From an uncultured Desulfobacter sp. (GTDB taxonomy: Bacteria; Desulfobacterota; Desulfobacteria; Desulfobacterales; Desulfobacteraceae): a stretch of DNA of 64,000 nt. The position numbers and the translations under genes were made by a program. The notes beneath the pieces were generated by a model. It saw only the letters and a program-made list of their open reading frames with translations, was not told the DNA's origin and searched no databases. Below, piece after piece: positions 1 to 9,273 of the stretch; within the stretch, counting starts at the first letter, position 1, and each line of letters opens with the position of its first letter. The DNA lies in the NCBI RefSeq assembly GCF_963664415.1, contig NZ_OY761445.1:620001-684000 (forward strand), given 5' to 3'.

Positions 1-578
1 GTCCTTTGGGTGCGCCCACCCATATTGAAAAGTTAGGAAAAGTCGTCTGTGTTGGCGGCGGAACCGGTATTGCCGTACTGCACCCCATCGCACGGGCACT
101 TAAGGAAGCCGGTAATGAAGTTACCGCTATCTTAGGCTCCAGAACTTATGATTTGCTCATTCTGGAAGACAAGATGCGCCAAGCGTCCGACACTCTGCAT
201 ATCTGTACCGATGACGGTTCCAAGGGACACCACGGATTTGTTACGGATATACTTAAAGAGACCATTGAAAAAGAGGATATTGCGCTTGTTGTGGCCATCG
301 GCCCTATTCCCATGATGAAATTTTGCAGCATGATCACCAAAGACAAAGGTGTCAAGACCATGGTCAGCTTGAATCCTATCATGGTGGACGGCACAGGCAT
401 GTGCGGCGGATGCCGGGTATCCATAGGAGGAAAGACGAAATTCGCCTGTGTGGACGGCCCTGAATTTGACGGTCATCAGGTTGATTTTGATGGACTTGCC
501 AAACGGCTTGCGTCTTACACTGAAGTTGAAAAACAGTCCTTGGATGCTTACAACCAATGTCAATGCAATACAAAATAA
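1..578 (+). CDS. nfnA: NfnA/SudB-type FAD/[2Fe-2S] subunit (5' truncated by window edge)
   Basis: This is the C-terminal part of the small subunit of NADH-dependent reduced ferredoxin:NADP oxidoreductase (NfnA), also known as sulfide dehydrogenase SudB. The reading frame is open to the window edge, so the N-terminal FAD domain is missing here. About 190 residues are visible. They show a nucleotide-binding GGGTGIAV loop and, near the end, a CGGCRV...FACVDGPEFDG block, whose cysteines bind the [2Fe-2S] cluster in this family. The stop lies 32 bases before nfnB, so the two form an operon. In anaerobes the NfnAB dimer couples NADH and ferredoxin oxidation to NADP+ reduction by flavin-based bifurcation. 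A role as sulfide dehydrogenase or as a dihydroorotate dehydrogenase electron-transfer subunit is the alternative, but the nfnB neighbour favours NfnA. Confidence 0.88.
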   Translation, partial: PLGAPTHIEKLGKVVCVGGGTGIAVLHPIARALKEAGNEVTAILGSRTYDLLILEDKMRQASDTLHICTDDGSKGHHGFVTDILKETIEKEDIALVVAIGPIPMMKFCSMITKDKGVKTMVSLNPIMVDGTGMCGGCRVSIGGKTKFACVDGPEFDGHQVDFDGLAKRLASYTEVEKQSLDAYNQCQCNTK

Positions 579-610
579 TGCGCCCGTTTCAGGGATACAT
601 GGAGGAATAA

Positions 611-2014
<1,404 letters not shown>

Positions 2015-2146
2015 TTTCCAGCGACATCGTATTTGAACGCAAAGTGACCCGTTACGGTTGCAAATCAGCATCCGGGCGACAATGCGTCCAAATACGTTTT
2101 TTTTGCGCTTAGCCGACTGTTACATGAGGCAAAGTTGGGAATCCAT

Positions 2147-2199
2147 AAAACGCAAAAGGCGACCCGGATATAAATATCCGACCTCGCCTTTTGCGTTTT
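2147..2199 (+). terminator. Strong hairpin with T-run after nfnB
   Basis: A 16-base perfect stem (2147-2162 with 2184-2199) encloses a second 7-base stem (2165-2171 with 2174-2180) and ends in a run of T. The A and T runs at the stem base make it symmetrical, so it could stop transcription from both sides. It lies 130 bases past the nfnB stop. Confidence 0.75.
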
Positions 2200-2365
2200 T
2201 CAGCTATGGGTTACGGCTGATCGTTGGCTTTAAATCAGGGTATCCCCTGGGTGAAAATATTAAAATGTACCCAGTTACGCTTAAATTGTTATTGTTCGTG
2301 GATTCATAAACGTTTGCTGACGGCAAGGCCACCAAACATAATAGAAGGCCGAAAGCCCTTCACTG

Positions 2366-2557
2366 CTACTCAGGCTTGATAAACACTTTATGATCCACCA
2401 AGGACAGGGAATCAATCTTTCCTTTTATAAATTTCTGCTCACCAAAAATTGACACGAGACGAATCCCCTCTTCTTCGGGTTCGACTTTGTCCACCGCCTC
2501 TAGAAGCAGAGACTCCTGCCCACTCTTGTCCACGAGATATGCATTGGCTTCACACAT
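2366..2557 (-). CDS. CooT-like small nickel-binding protein
   Basis: This is a 63-residue protein that begins Met-Cys and has the compact beta-barrel pattern of the CooT family (MCEANAYLV..., then a hydrophobic strand ...IRLVSIFGEQKFIKGKI). In characterised CooT from CO-oxidising bacteria, the second-position cysteine binds Ni(II) at a dimer interface and the protein supports carbon monoxide dehydrogenase maturation. Cys2 is present here. It is the last gene of the tmk - DUF3842 - cooT-like minus-strand group, after a 130-base gap. A role in supplying nickel to CODH/ACS or hydrogenase is inferred; no CODH gene is in the window. Confidence 0.7.
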   Translation of the reverse strand: MCEANAYLVDKSGQESLLLEAVDKVEPEEEGIRLVSIFGEQKFIKGKIDSLSLVDHKVFIKPE

Positions 2558-2687
2558 AATATGAACTCCTGATCTTTAGATCTTTTACAGTCAAAGGGCA
2601 TCTTCCATATTTTACTTTTGAAAGACACGCCTAATAAATTACAGTATACAGGTAATCAGACTCAATTACACCTAAAACCTGCAGTTG

Positions 2688-3098
2688 TTATGTTAGGGGA
2701 AAATAAGCATCCAATAATTCATCAACCAGCTGAGGCAAAGGCGAGCCCACCATCCCCACAATGGCAATATTCTCCTGGGTCAGAGGTAAAAGGACCTTTT
2801 TTGCCTGGGAACATGATACGGCTTCGGCCATCTGGGGGGTCACCTCTCCCATCATGGCATGGGGCATGATAATCCCCACCGTGCCGATTATCATATCAGC
2901 GCTTTTAACGGTCTGCACAATGGCGTTGGTACCGGAAGCGCCCTTATTGGCACGGGCTTTAAGCATCTGGGCAGTGGCAATGGCATTGGTGCCAAGGGCG
3001 ATCACCTCAACGGATTCCTCAAACCGCTCTTTGATCCGTTTAATTACTGTTGATCCGATACCGCCACCCTGACCATCGATAACACACACTTTTTTCAT
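2688..3098 (-). CDS. DUF3842 family protein
   Basis: A 136-residue protein with an N-terminal glycine-rich nucleotide-binding-like loop (VCVIDGQGGGIGS). Alternating hydrophobic strands follow, including a GTNAIATAQMLKARAN segment and a GTVGIIMPHAMMGEVTPQMA block. I recognise these as typical of the DUF3842 family of anaerobic bacteria. The biochemical function is unknown; the loop suggests a Rossmann-like fold. It starts 11 bases after the tmk stop and is probably co-transcribed with it. In several anaerobes (from memory) this family sits beside cooT-like genes, as it does here, which would hint at metal-cofactor biology. Confidence 0.75.
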   Translation of the reverse strand: MKKVCVIDGQGGGIGSTVIKRIKERFEESVEVIALGTNAIATAQMLKARANKGASGTNAIVQTVKSADMIIGTVGIIMPHAMMGEVTPQMAEAVSCSQAKKVLLPLTQENIAIVGMVGSPLPQLVDELLDAYFPLT

Positions 3099-3109
3099 CT
3101 TTTTTCCTG

Positions 3110-3739
3110 TTAAATTACAAGGCAGACTTGGTCCCAGACCGCTTTAGCTATGTTTTCCACAGAATCATTGCCATTTATTACAGCCACGCGCTCCTGGTGC
3201 TTCAAGCGGTGAAACGCTGCCAAATAATTTGCCCTCACACGCTTCATGATATCTATTTTCTCATAAATTTCAAGATGTTTTCTGTTGGATTGAAGCCGTT
3301 TCAGGCAGATTTCGGGGTCCACATCAATAAACAGGGTGATATCCGGTTTTAAAATATCAGCATTGAGCCGATTGGCCTGGATCACCCATTCCATATCCAT
3401 ATACTGGCTGTGATAGGCATAGGAAGAAAAATAATACCTGTCACACACCACGATTGTACCGTTATCCACCATCTGCCGGATACCGGTTTCAGGGTCCATC
3501 AGATGTTCGGTGCGGTCTGCCGCAAAGAGGCTTGCAATGGTTCGCTGATCCGCAGGAAGAGTGCCGGACAGCATTCGCCGGATAAGCCGCCCAACCGGCC
3601 CGTCTGTGGGTTCGCATGTGGCAAGAACCTTTGCCCGCATTGACGCCATATGCTTACAGAGCAATTCTACCTGGGTGGTTTTGCCCGACCCGTCAATGCC
3701 TTCAAACACTACAAACCTGCCTTTGTTCGCTTTTTCCAA
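3110..3739 (-). CDS. tmk: Thymidylate kinase
   Basis: dTMP kinase, which phosphorylates dTMP to dTDP with ATP in dTTP synthesis. The N-terminus has the P-loop FEGIDGSGKTTQ. A DR(Y) motif lies mid-protein (VVCDRYYFSSYAY), and LFIDVDPEICLKRL leads into the LID region. The frame extends upstream to another TTG at 3775. The TTG at 3739 is preferred because AGGAAG stands six bases before it and it gives about 210 residues, normal for Tmk. Both candidate starts are TTG. Transcription probably begins after the hairpin at 3782-3814, which separates tmk from the cytochrome gene. Confidence 0.93.
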   Translation of the reverse strand: MEKANKGRFVVFEGIDGSGKTTQVELLCKHMASMRAKVLATCEPTDGPVGRLIRRMLSGTLPADQRTIASLFAADRTEHLMDPETGIRQMVDNGTIVVCDRYYFSSYAYHSQYMDMEWVIQANRLNADILKPDITLFIDVDPEICLKRLQSNRKHLEIYEKIDIMKRVRANYLAAFHRLKHQERVAVINGNDSVENIAKAVWDQVCLVI

Positions 3740-3781
3740 ACTCACTTCCTTGATACGATAAACTGGATACAACAAAATAAA

Positions 3782-3814
3782 CCCGGCAGAGCCCGGTAAC
3801 CGGGCCCTGCCGGG
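3782..3814 (-). terminator. GC-rich hairpin between octaheme cytochrome and tmk
   Basis: Arms of 15 bases (3782-3796 and 3800-3814) pair with one mismatch around a three-base loop. On the minus strand the stem is followed by a T-rich stretch (3771-3781 complement). It lies 38 bases past the cytochrome stop and fits an intrinsic terminator for that gene. Confidence 0.75.
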
Positions 3815-3851
3815 CTGATATATATCTAACCCCCCGAAGAAGGGATCAGGT

Positions 3852-4706
3852 TTAAGACTCGCTGTGACAACCGTTACAATTCACAGGGGCTGCCTTGGGA
3901 AGATCCGCTTTATCTATCTTACCTTCAGCCATAGCTGCCCGGCGTTTCTTGTCGACATCCCGGTGACAGGTTATGCAAACATTGTGGTAGGCTGCCAGGT
4001 AATACATCACGTTTTCTTCGTTCTTGATGTTTCTGGATCCTGAGGGTTCAGTTTCATTGTGGCATGAGGAGCATGCTTCAACGTCGCTCTCTCCGTCCCA
4101 ATCATGGTGGCACTCTTTACAAGCAAACTGAAAATGAAGTCCGTGGGGAAATCCGACAGCACCCTTTTTGGCTTCAACCTCTTCGGGAGCTTTTATAGTG
4201 ATGATACCAAGGGGTATTGACAGGGCTTCATCACTATCTACAACCTCGGAATGAGGATCAGGATGGCATCCGGCGCAGGCAACAGGACCTGTAACAATGC
4301 TCTTTGAACCAGCGGCTTTTTGCTGGTCAGCCTCATTTCTGTGGCAGTCACGGCATGCCTGGTGATAGGCACCAACCAAGGACTTTACGCCGTTTTCCGA
4401 CACATCATCCTGGCCGGGCTTCGGCGCCCAGAAATTTTCATGGCAACCACTTGTCCCGCAACTTTTTATGGCTCCGTTTCCGTCCCAATTGTGATGGCAC
4501 TCTTGACACGCATAGGAAAAATGAACGGAATGGGGAAAATTAACCGGAGACAGTGTGGCCTTATAGTCGACATCCTGGGGAGCCTGTAAGGTCATGGTGC
4601 CGGTAGGGAGCTCAAATGTGGCTTCAGTGTCCTTAGCAAAGGCACCGCCTGTTAAAACAAAAGCAAAAGCAAACCAGGGTACTGCAATGAGAAATAATCG
4701 TTTCAT
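3852..4706 (-). CDS. Octaheme cytochrome c3-type protein (tandem tetraheme)
   Basis: A secreted multiheme c-type cytochrome. The start at 4706 (GAGAGG upstream) gives a clean signal peptide (MKRLFLIAVPWFAFAFVL...FAKD), so an upstream in-frame extension to 4790 is not used. The mature part holds two copies of a c3/c7-like unit. Each begins with a beta segment (GTMTLQAP / GIITIKAP), then NFPHSVHFSYACQECHHNWDG or GFPHGLHFQFACKECHHDWDG. Heme sites are CQECH, a CX4CH site (CGTSGCH), CRDCH and CAGCH in copy one, and CKECH, CSSCH, CITCH and CNGCH in copy two: eight in all. One heme site per pair differs in spacing between copies. It is expected in the periplasm as a low-potential electron carrier, for example for hydrogenases or formate dehydrogenases. 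It is a single-gene transcript ended by the downstream hairpin. Confidence 0.88.
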   Translation of the reverse strand: MKRLFLIAVPWFAFAFVLTGGAFAKDTEATFELPTGTMTLQAPQDVDYKATLSPVNFPHSVHFSYACQECHHNWDGNGAIKSCGTSGCHENFWAPKPGQDDVSENGVKSLVGAYHQACRDCHRNEADQQKAAGSKSIVTGPVACAGCHPDPHSEVVDSDEALSIPLGIITIKAPEEVEAKKGAVGFPHGLHFQFACKECHHDWDGESDVEACSSCHNETEPSGSRNIKNEENVMYYLAAYHNVCITCHRDVDKKRRAAMAEGKIDKADLPKAAPVNCNGCHSES

Positions 4707-4978
4707 GATCCCTCTCCAAAAAAAAGCTGTTATGTCAGATTGTACCTGATGTGACCGGGATATTACAAATTGTCCGGCCCTTAATATCACATAAACACTA
4801 TTGCTGATTTAATGCGCTCGTACATAAAGTTGTCTTTGTATATTAATTAATGTTTATAAAATCAACCTGAAATTTGGCCATCAGGGGTAAAAATCCATTC
4901 TGCGCGCTAAAAAAAACACCGCTCATTTTTTCAACAAAAATGTAACCCTTCTAAAACATTGATTAATTTTCTTTATTT

Positions 4979-5701
4979 CTACGAATTCAATCTCTTTTTG
5001 CAGTTACGAACAAACCGGCAGAATAAGGGCAGCATGCCGTCACTTTTTTGCATGAGCAGTTCCGGGTGCCACTGCACAAGATCAATGGGTAAAGATTCAT
5101 GTTCTGCACCCTCAACGACGCCGTCCGGGGCCCAAGCCGTGATTCGAATGCCCTTGCCCGGGGCATCAATTGACTGGTGGTGCCGGGAGTTGATGCGGAT
5201 GGATTCACCAAACAGACGGTACAGCCGGGAACCCGGATCAAAGCGAACGTCATGATCTGTGCCAAAGGAAAATACTTTCTGCATGTGATCAATACCTGAT
5301 TCAGGCCGTTGGCTTGGGATATCCTGGACCAGGGAACCACCTAACGCCACATTTGCCACCTGAGCCCCTCTGCAAATACCCAGGATCGGCATATGCAGTT
5401 CCACTGCCAGAGTCACTAAAGCGACCTGAAAAGTATCAAGTTCCGGATCACTTGCCCTGCATGCCGGGTGCATTTCCTGATTAAAAAATCGGGCATCCAT
5501 GTCCAGACCGCCAGGAAGAATCAAACCACTGACACGGGACAGCATCAAGGCCACCATCTGTTCATCTCCGGTGGGCGGCAGAATAACAGGCACCCCCCCG
5601 ACCCGCTGAATACAATGGCTGTATACCACGGGAACGCTAGTGATAGTCTGGCCGTTTTTATTTTGTTCCGTATTGGCGGCAATGGCGACAAAAACCGGCA
5701 T
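4979..5701 (-). CDS. Class-I glutamine amidotransferase, gamma-glutamyl-GABA hydrolase family (PuuD-like)
   Basis: A peptidase C26-type amidotransferase of about 240 residues. The nucleophile elbow is GICRGAQVANVALGG with its cysteine. The catalytic His-Glu pair appears in VQWHPELL near the C-terminus, and LILPGGLDMD and HHQSID are family signatures. PuuD in E. coli cleaves gamma-glutamyl-GABA in putrescine breakdown. No other Puu gene is near, although the window does hold polyamine synthesis genes at 49-51 kb, so the substrate is unproven. The ATG at 5701 is preferred over 5743 because GGAG stands about nine bases before it. Confidence 0.85.
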   Translation of the reverse strand: MPVFVAIAANTEQNKNGQTITSVPVVYSHCIQRVGGVPVILPPTGDEQMVALMLSRVSGLILPGGLDMDARFFNQEMHPACRASDPELDTFQVALVTLAVELHMPILGICRGAQVANVALGGSLVQDIPSQRPESGIDHMQKVFSFGTDHDVRFDPGSRLYRLFGESIRINSRHHQSIDAPGKGIRITAWAPDGVVEGAEHESLPIDLVQWHPELLMQKSDGMLPLFCRFVRNCKKRLNS

Positions 5702-5761
5702 ATCAAATTCTCCACTGATTCTATAATCATAAGCCGAATGCAAAGCTCAATGAACCTTTCA

Positions 5762-5855
5762 TAATAAAGTCCGGGTAAGCTACTCAGATCATTCAACCAT
5801 TGTTGCGGGCTAAGCTTGGTAGTTGATATGTCAGATCAGCCCATGGCTGTTATAA
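5762..5855. repeat. Dispersed repeat family B, copy 1
   Basis: About 94 bases closely matching 40839-40934; roughly 68 of 80 core positions agree by eye. It can fold around GGGCT/AGCCC on the minus strand. It sits about 60 bases upstream of the start of the minus-strand amidotransferase gene, the same arrangement as copy 2 upstream of the storage-protein gene. Function unknown. Confidence 0.75.
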
Positions 5856-5968
5856 AGCAAGATGGTAATGTGTTAAACTATTTTTTTTTGATCCAAATCA
5901 TATTTTATTCCTGCCCGTGGAAAAAGCGTTGCATTCAAGATCGTAACAGCATAGGCATCAGACTGTAA

Positions 5969-6006
5969 AAAAACGTATTGTTATGCTATAAACAATAGAC
6001 GTTTTT
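5969..6006. promoter_or_regulatory. Inverted repeat upstream of the 6040 membrane protein gene
   Basis: Arms AAAAACGT/ACGTTTTT and ATTGTT/AACAAT surround an eight-base loop, with a two-base bulge, ending 33 bases before the start codon at 6040. It could be an operator, or a terminator for transcripts arriving from the left. No clear -35/-10 pair was found to decide. Confidence 0.45.
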
Positions 6007-6039
6007 AGTGCGTTGTTTCACATTACCTGGAGATAAAAT

Positions 6040-6444
6040 ATGGCGCGAGGAGCAGGCGGGACTGATGGGGGGTCAGGGCGTTTTTTTATCGGTCTGATCA
6101 TGATGATCGCAGGCGGATATCTTTTTCTGGATGCAGTCAAAGTAAGTTATGGATTTAATTTTGGCATGCGTCTTTACAGCATTGGCGGATTTCATCTAAC
6201 CAGTGGAATGGTTCTTATTCCTCTAATGTTTGGTATCGGTCTTATTTTCTACAATGCAAAAAACATCATTGGATGGATTCTTACCGTCGCCACCTTGATC
6301 ATGCTCGTTTTCGGCATTATTTCAAGTATCCATTTTCGGTTGCGGAGTATGTCGGCTTTTGAGCTTATCACCATCCTTGTCCTGGGCATTGGCGGCATCG
6401 GTCTATTTCTAAGCTCACTTCGCCCCAGCAGATCAAAGGGATAA
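6040..6444 (+). CDS. Small integral membrane protein, four predicted helices
   Basis: A 134-residue protein that I cannot assign to a named family. After a short glycine-rich, charged N-terminus (MARGAGGTDGGSGR) there are four hydrophobic stretches: around residues 14-32 (FFIGLIMMIAGGYLFLD), 45-65, 72-92 and 107-125. The C-terminus is basic (RPSRSKG) and probably cytoplasmic. A GGAGATA ribosome site precedes the ATG. Glycine-rich helix packing is conspicuous. It is convergent with the DUF309 gene (38-base gap) and preceded by an inverted repeat, so it is likely monocistronic. Confidence 0.7.
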   Translation: MARGAGGTDGGSGRFFIGLIMMIAGGYLFLDAVKVSYGFNFGMRLYSIGGFHLTSGMVLIPLMFGIGLIFYNAKNIIGWILTVATLIMLVFGIISSIHFRLRSMSAFELITILVLGIGGIGLFLSSLRPSRSKG

Positions 6445-6482
6445 GGGATTTTCAATATTTTGCATCTGTAAATGGCCTTTTT

Positions 6483-7019
6483 CTAAGCGTTTTTGATAAC
6501 GGCTTTTAAACGGGTCATTTTGGGCTGGATCTTGAACGATTCAGGTACCTGTGAAAAATCGGATTCCAAAACGGACAAGGCTTTTGCCGCAACGGAAACT
6601 GCTGCTCTTTTCCTGTCATACGTCAGTAATTCAAATGTACCTGCAGTGCGTATCATTGCCTGCAGGACCTTTTTTTCCTGCCCCTTAACAGCCCTGTAGT
6701 TTTGTTCGAGCCATTCATGACATTCAAAAAAAAGAGCTTCATCCCATAGCAGGCTGGCAACGGCATAAATATCGGCACCTAAAAGCGGATCTGCAAATAT
6801 TTGTGTCAGAACACCGGAATATTGGTCATACCGGGCTTTGATGTAACGTTGGGCCGGATCGGGCAATGTTTTTTGACCCAACTTTGAAATCGCCTGGACA
6901 ACAGGTGCCGGATCGCCTTTATGCAAAGCGCCAACAAATGCACTTCCCAAAAAATTTCGAACATCCCGGTCTGTCCGGTCTTCAAACGGATTGAATCGTA
7001 TTTTCATCATAATGAGCAC
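6483..7019 (-). CDS. DUF309 domain protein
   Basis: A 178-residue protein. Its central region has the DUF309 signature ALFFECHEWLEQNYRAVKGQEKK, followed by LQAMIRTAGTFELL. In this family the H-x(3)-FFE-x-HE pattern forms a helical core, possibly a metal site; the function is unknown. The N-terminal 60 residues (RFNPFEDRTDRDVRNFLG...) are additional and resemble nothing I can name. The start is probably the GTG at 7019 with AGGT upstream; ATGs at 7010 and 7007 are alternatives. A repeat of family B lies 50-115 bases upstream. Confidence 0.75.
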   Translation of the reverse strand: MLIMMKIRFNPFEDRTDRDVRNFLGSAFVGALHKGDPAPVVQAISKLGQKTLPDPAQRYIKARYDQYSGVLTQIFADPLLGADIYAVASLLWDEALFFECHEWLEQNYRAVKGQEKKVLQAMIRTAGTFELLTYDRKRAAVSVAAKALSVLESDFSQVPESFKIQPKMTRLKAVIKNA

Positions 7020-7071
7020 TCATACCTGAAAAAGGGATAATTTTTCAAGGGAAAGGATTATTTTATTTTCT

Positions 7072-7138
7072 CCAGCCTGCTTTTGTTATGGGTTAAGGCT
7101 TAGTGTTAATAGGCTATGCCTACCCATTGTTGTTAGAG
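7072..7138. repeat. Dispersed repeat family B, divergent copy 3
   Basis: A diverged relative of the repeats at 5762 and 40839 (about 60 percent by eye), keeping the order TTGTTaTGGGTT...CCCAttG and the capacity to pair TGGGT with ACCCA on the minus strand. Like the other two copies it lies just upstream of a minus-strand gene. The remaining bases between the DUF309 gene and 7295 show no other structure. Confidence 0.5.
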
Positions 7139-7294
7139 AATAAAAAGGAAGGCCTACCAGTAAAACCCTTGAGCATTATCCTCAATTAGCGTATTTTATC
7201 TTACTGGTTTAAGAGGGATTTGATTCGGGGGATATTGACACGATCCGGTCTTTAGACACTTTTTAAAAAAACCGGACAAACAAACGAGGTTCTC

Positions 7295-9016
7295 ATGGCA
7301 AAAAAAATCATTATTATCGGTGCGGTGGCCCTGGGCCCCAAAGTGGCCAGCCGCCTCAGACGGCTTGATTCCGATTGTGAAATCACTATGATAGATAGAG
7401 ACAATTTGATCTCATATGGCGGATGCGGCATTCCTTATTATATCGGCGGGGACATCGGAGAACTCGAAGAGTTGTACTCCACCACTGCCCATCACGCCAG
7501 GGATCCGGAATTTTTCCGCACCGTCAAAGGCGTTAATGTTCTTACCCGGGTGGAAGCCATCGGCATTGACCGCAGAAAGAAACTGCTCAAAGTTCGTCAC
7601 CTTGACGACGGTACCGAATCTGAAATGCCCTATGACAAGCTGGTCATCGGTACAGGCGGCACGCCCTTTACTCCGCCTATTCCCGGTGCAGATTTACCGG
7701 GCGTATATCCGGTATCCAACCTCCACCATGCCCACACCATTAAAGAGTTAATCAGTAAGGGTGCCGTGGGCAGTGCCGTGGTCATCGGCGCCGGTGCTAT
7801 CGGTGTTGAAATGGCCGAAGCCCTGACCGATTTATGGGGCGTGGAAACCACCCTTGTGGAGATGGCCCCCCATATACTGCCGGTTGCCATCGGCCCCAAT
7901 ATCGCTCTTATTGCGGAAAAAGAGCTCGAAAACAATGATGTGGGTGTCAAAATCGGTGCCCAGGTTACCAAAATCCTTGGGGATGCTGAAACCGGCGTTA
8001 CCGGAGTTGAGGTCAGCGGCGAAGTGATTGAATGTAATCTTGTGATCATGGCCGTAGGCGTTCGTCCCAACACAGGATTTGCGGCAGAAGCTGGTCTGGC
8101 TGTGGGCCGGGGCGGCTCTTTGATCGTGGATAAAAATTTAAGGACGACCGACCCGGATATTTACGCAGGCGGTGACTGCATTGAAGTGCGCAATCTAGTA
8201 TCCGGTGACCAGCTGCCCATGCCATTGGGCTCCCTTGCCAACCGCCAGGGCCGGATCATCGGCACCAACATATTCGGCAAGAATGCCCAATTTGACGGCA
8301 CTGTGGGCACCTTCTGCATCAAAGTATTCGGCATGGGCGTGGCCACCGCAGGCCTGACCAGCCACCAGGCCAAGATGGCCGGGTTTGATCCGGTTCACTC
8401 TGTGGTCGCCCAGTTTGACCGTGCCCATTTCTATCCCGACTCAAAATTTTTGTTTGTCCAGCTCATTGCCGACCGTAACACCCGCAGGGTATTGGGTGTG
8501 GAAGCCATCGGCGAACAGATTGATTCGGTTAAATCCAGGGTAGACGCGGTGGTACCGTTGCTGCACAAAGGCATGAATTTGGATGAGGTCTGCACCCTTG
8601 AAGTGGGCTATGCGCCGCCCTTTGCATCTGCCATGGATGTGATCAACAATGCCGGCAATACACTTGATAATATTCTGGATGGAAGGAACACCCCCATTGA
8701 CTGGCCCGAATTTATTGAACAGTTCGAAAAAGGCGAAATCACGGTGGTGGATTTAAGAGAGAGTGTGGAAGCCCAGCCGTTTATTGACAAATACGGCGCA
8801 GACCGCTGGATACACCTGCCCCAGCCTGAATTGCGCGAACGATTTAATGAACTACCCAAAGATAAAGAACTCTGCCTTTTCTGCGGTACGGGCGCAAGAT
8901 CTTTTGAATGCCAGATCATCCTGAACCAGAAGGGATTCACCCGTGTTAAAAATCTTCAGGGTGGATATGCCATCATCAGGGTCACTGATCCGGATTTCAT
9001 TCCACCGGGAGGATAA
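7295..9016 (+). CDS. CoA-disulfide reductase / NADH oxidase-like flavoprotein with C-terminal rhodanese domain
   Basis: A 573-residue fusion. The N-terminal ~450 residues are a pyridine nucleotide-disulfide oxidoreductase with an altered FAD loop (IIIIGAVALGPK) and the redox-active cysteine in SYGGCGIPYYIGG, as in CoA-disulfide reductases. An NAD(P)H-binding motif VVIGAGAIGVEMAE lies near residue 160, and the second FAD block is IYAGGDCIE. The last ~110 residues form a rhodanese domain whose active loop reads CGTGARS, so the catalytic cysteine is present. Such CoADR-rhodanese fusions act as NADH-dependent polysulfide, persulfide or CoA-persulfide reductases, which suits a sulfur-reducing lifestyle. 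An AACGAGG site precedes the ATG. It stands alone between the divergent DUF309 gene and the convergent CoA-transferase. Confidence 0.9.
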   Translation: MAKKIIIIGAVALGPKVASRLRRLDSDCEITMIDRDNLISYGGCGIPYYIGGDIGELEELYSTTAHHARDPEFFRTVKGVNVLTRVEAIGIDRRKKLLKVRHLDDGTESEMPYDKLVIGTGGTPFTPPIPGADLPGVYPVSNLHHAHTIKELISKGAVGSAVVIGAGAIGVEMAEALTDLWGVETTLVEMAPHILPVAIGPNIALIAEKELENNDVGVKIGAQVTKILGDAETGVTGVEVSGEVIECNLVIMAVGVRPNTGFAAEAGLAVGRGGSLIVDKNLRTTDPDIYAGGDCIEVRNLVSGDQLPMPLGSLANRQGRIIGTNIFGKNAQFDGTVGTFCIKVFGMGVATAGLTSHQAKMAGFDPVHSVVAQFDRAHFYPDSKFLFVQLIADRNTRRVLGVEAIGEQIDSVKSRVDAVVPLLHKGMNLDEVCTLEVGYAPPFASAMDVINNAGNTLDNILDGRNTPIDWPEFIEQFEKGEITVVDLRESVEAQPFIDKYGADRWIHLPQPELRERFNELPKDKELCLFCGTGARSFECQIILNQKGFTRVKNLQGGYAIIRVTDPDFIPPGG

Positions 9017-9206
9017 CCCGTTAGATCCATGAGTTACAATTCAGTCTAAAGGAATCTAATAAATTATGCCGCCCTTCCATTGAGGGTGGCTTAAAAACAA
9101 CCAACGACAAACCGATCAATTCTATAAGTGATATGGCAAGGGCGGAAGATCCTGTTGCGGGAAGCTATGTGAATTTCTCAGCATAAGCATAATGCCTGGT
9201 AATCAA

Positions 9207-9235
9207 AAAGCCCCGCTGAATTTCAGCGGGGCTTT
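9207..9235. terminator. Bidirectional hairpin between convergent genes
   Basis: Arms AAAGCCCCGCTGAA (9207-9220) and its complement (9222-9235) form a 14-base perfect stem. A/T-rich flanks on both sides let it serve the CoA-transferase gene (minus) and the flavoprotein gene (plus). Confidence 0.8.
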
Positions 9236-9273
9236 GATCTTTGATTGCCGGTAAAACGGCATAGCGATTTGGT

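Noticed and set aside
2205..2260. Possible fourth copy of repeat family B (TATGGGTTACGGCTGA...)
   Set aside because: Only short blocks agree, spacing differs, and it is not upstream of a start codon. Similarity is too weak to list without an alignment score.
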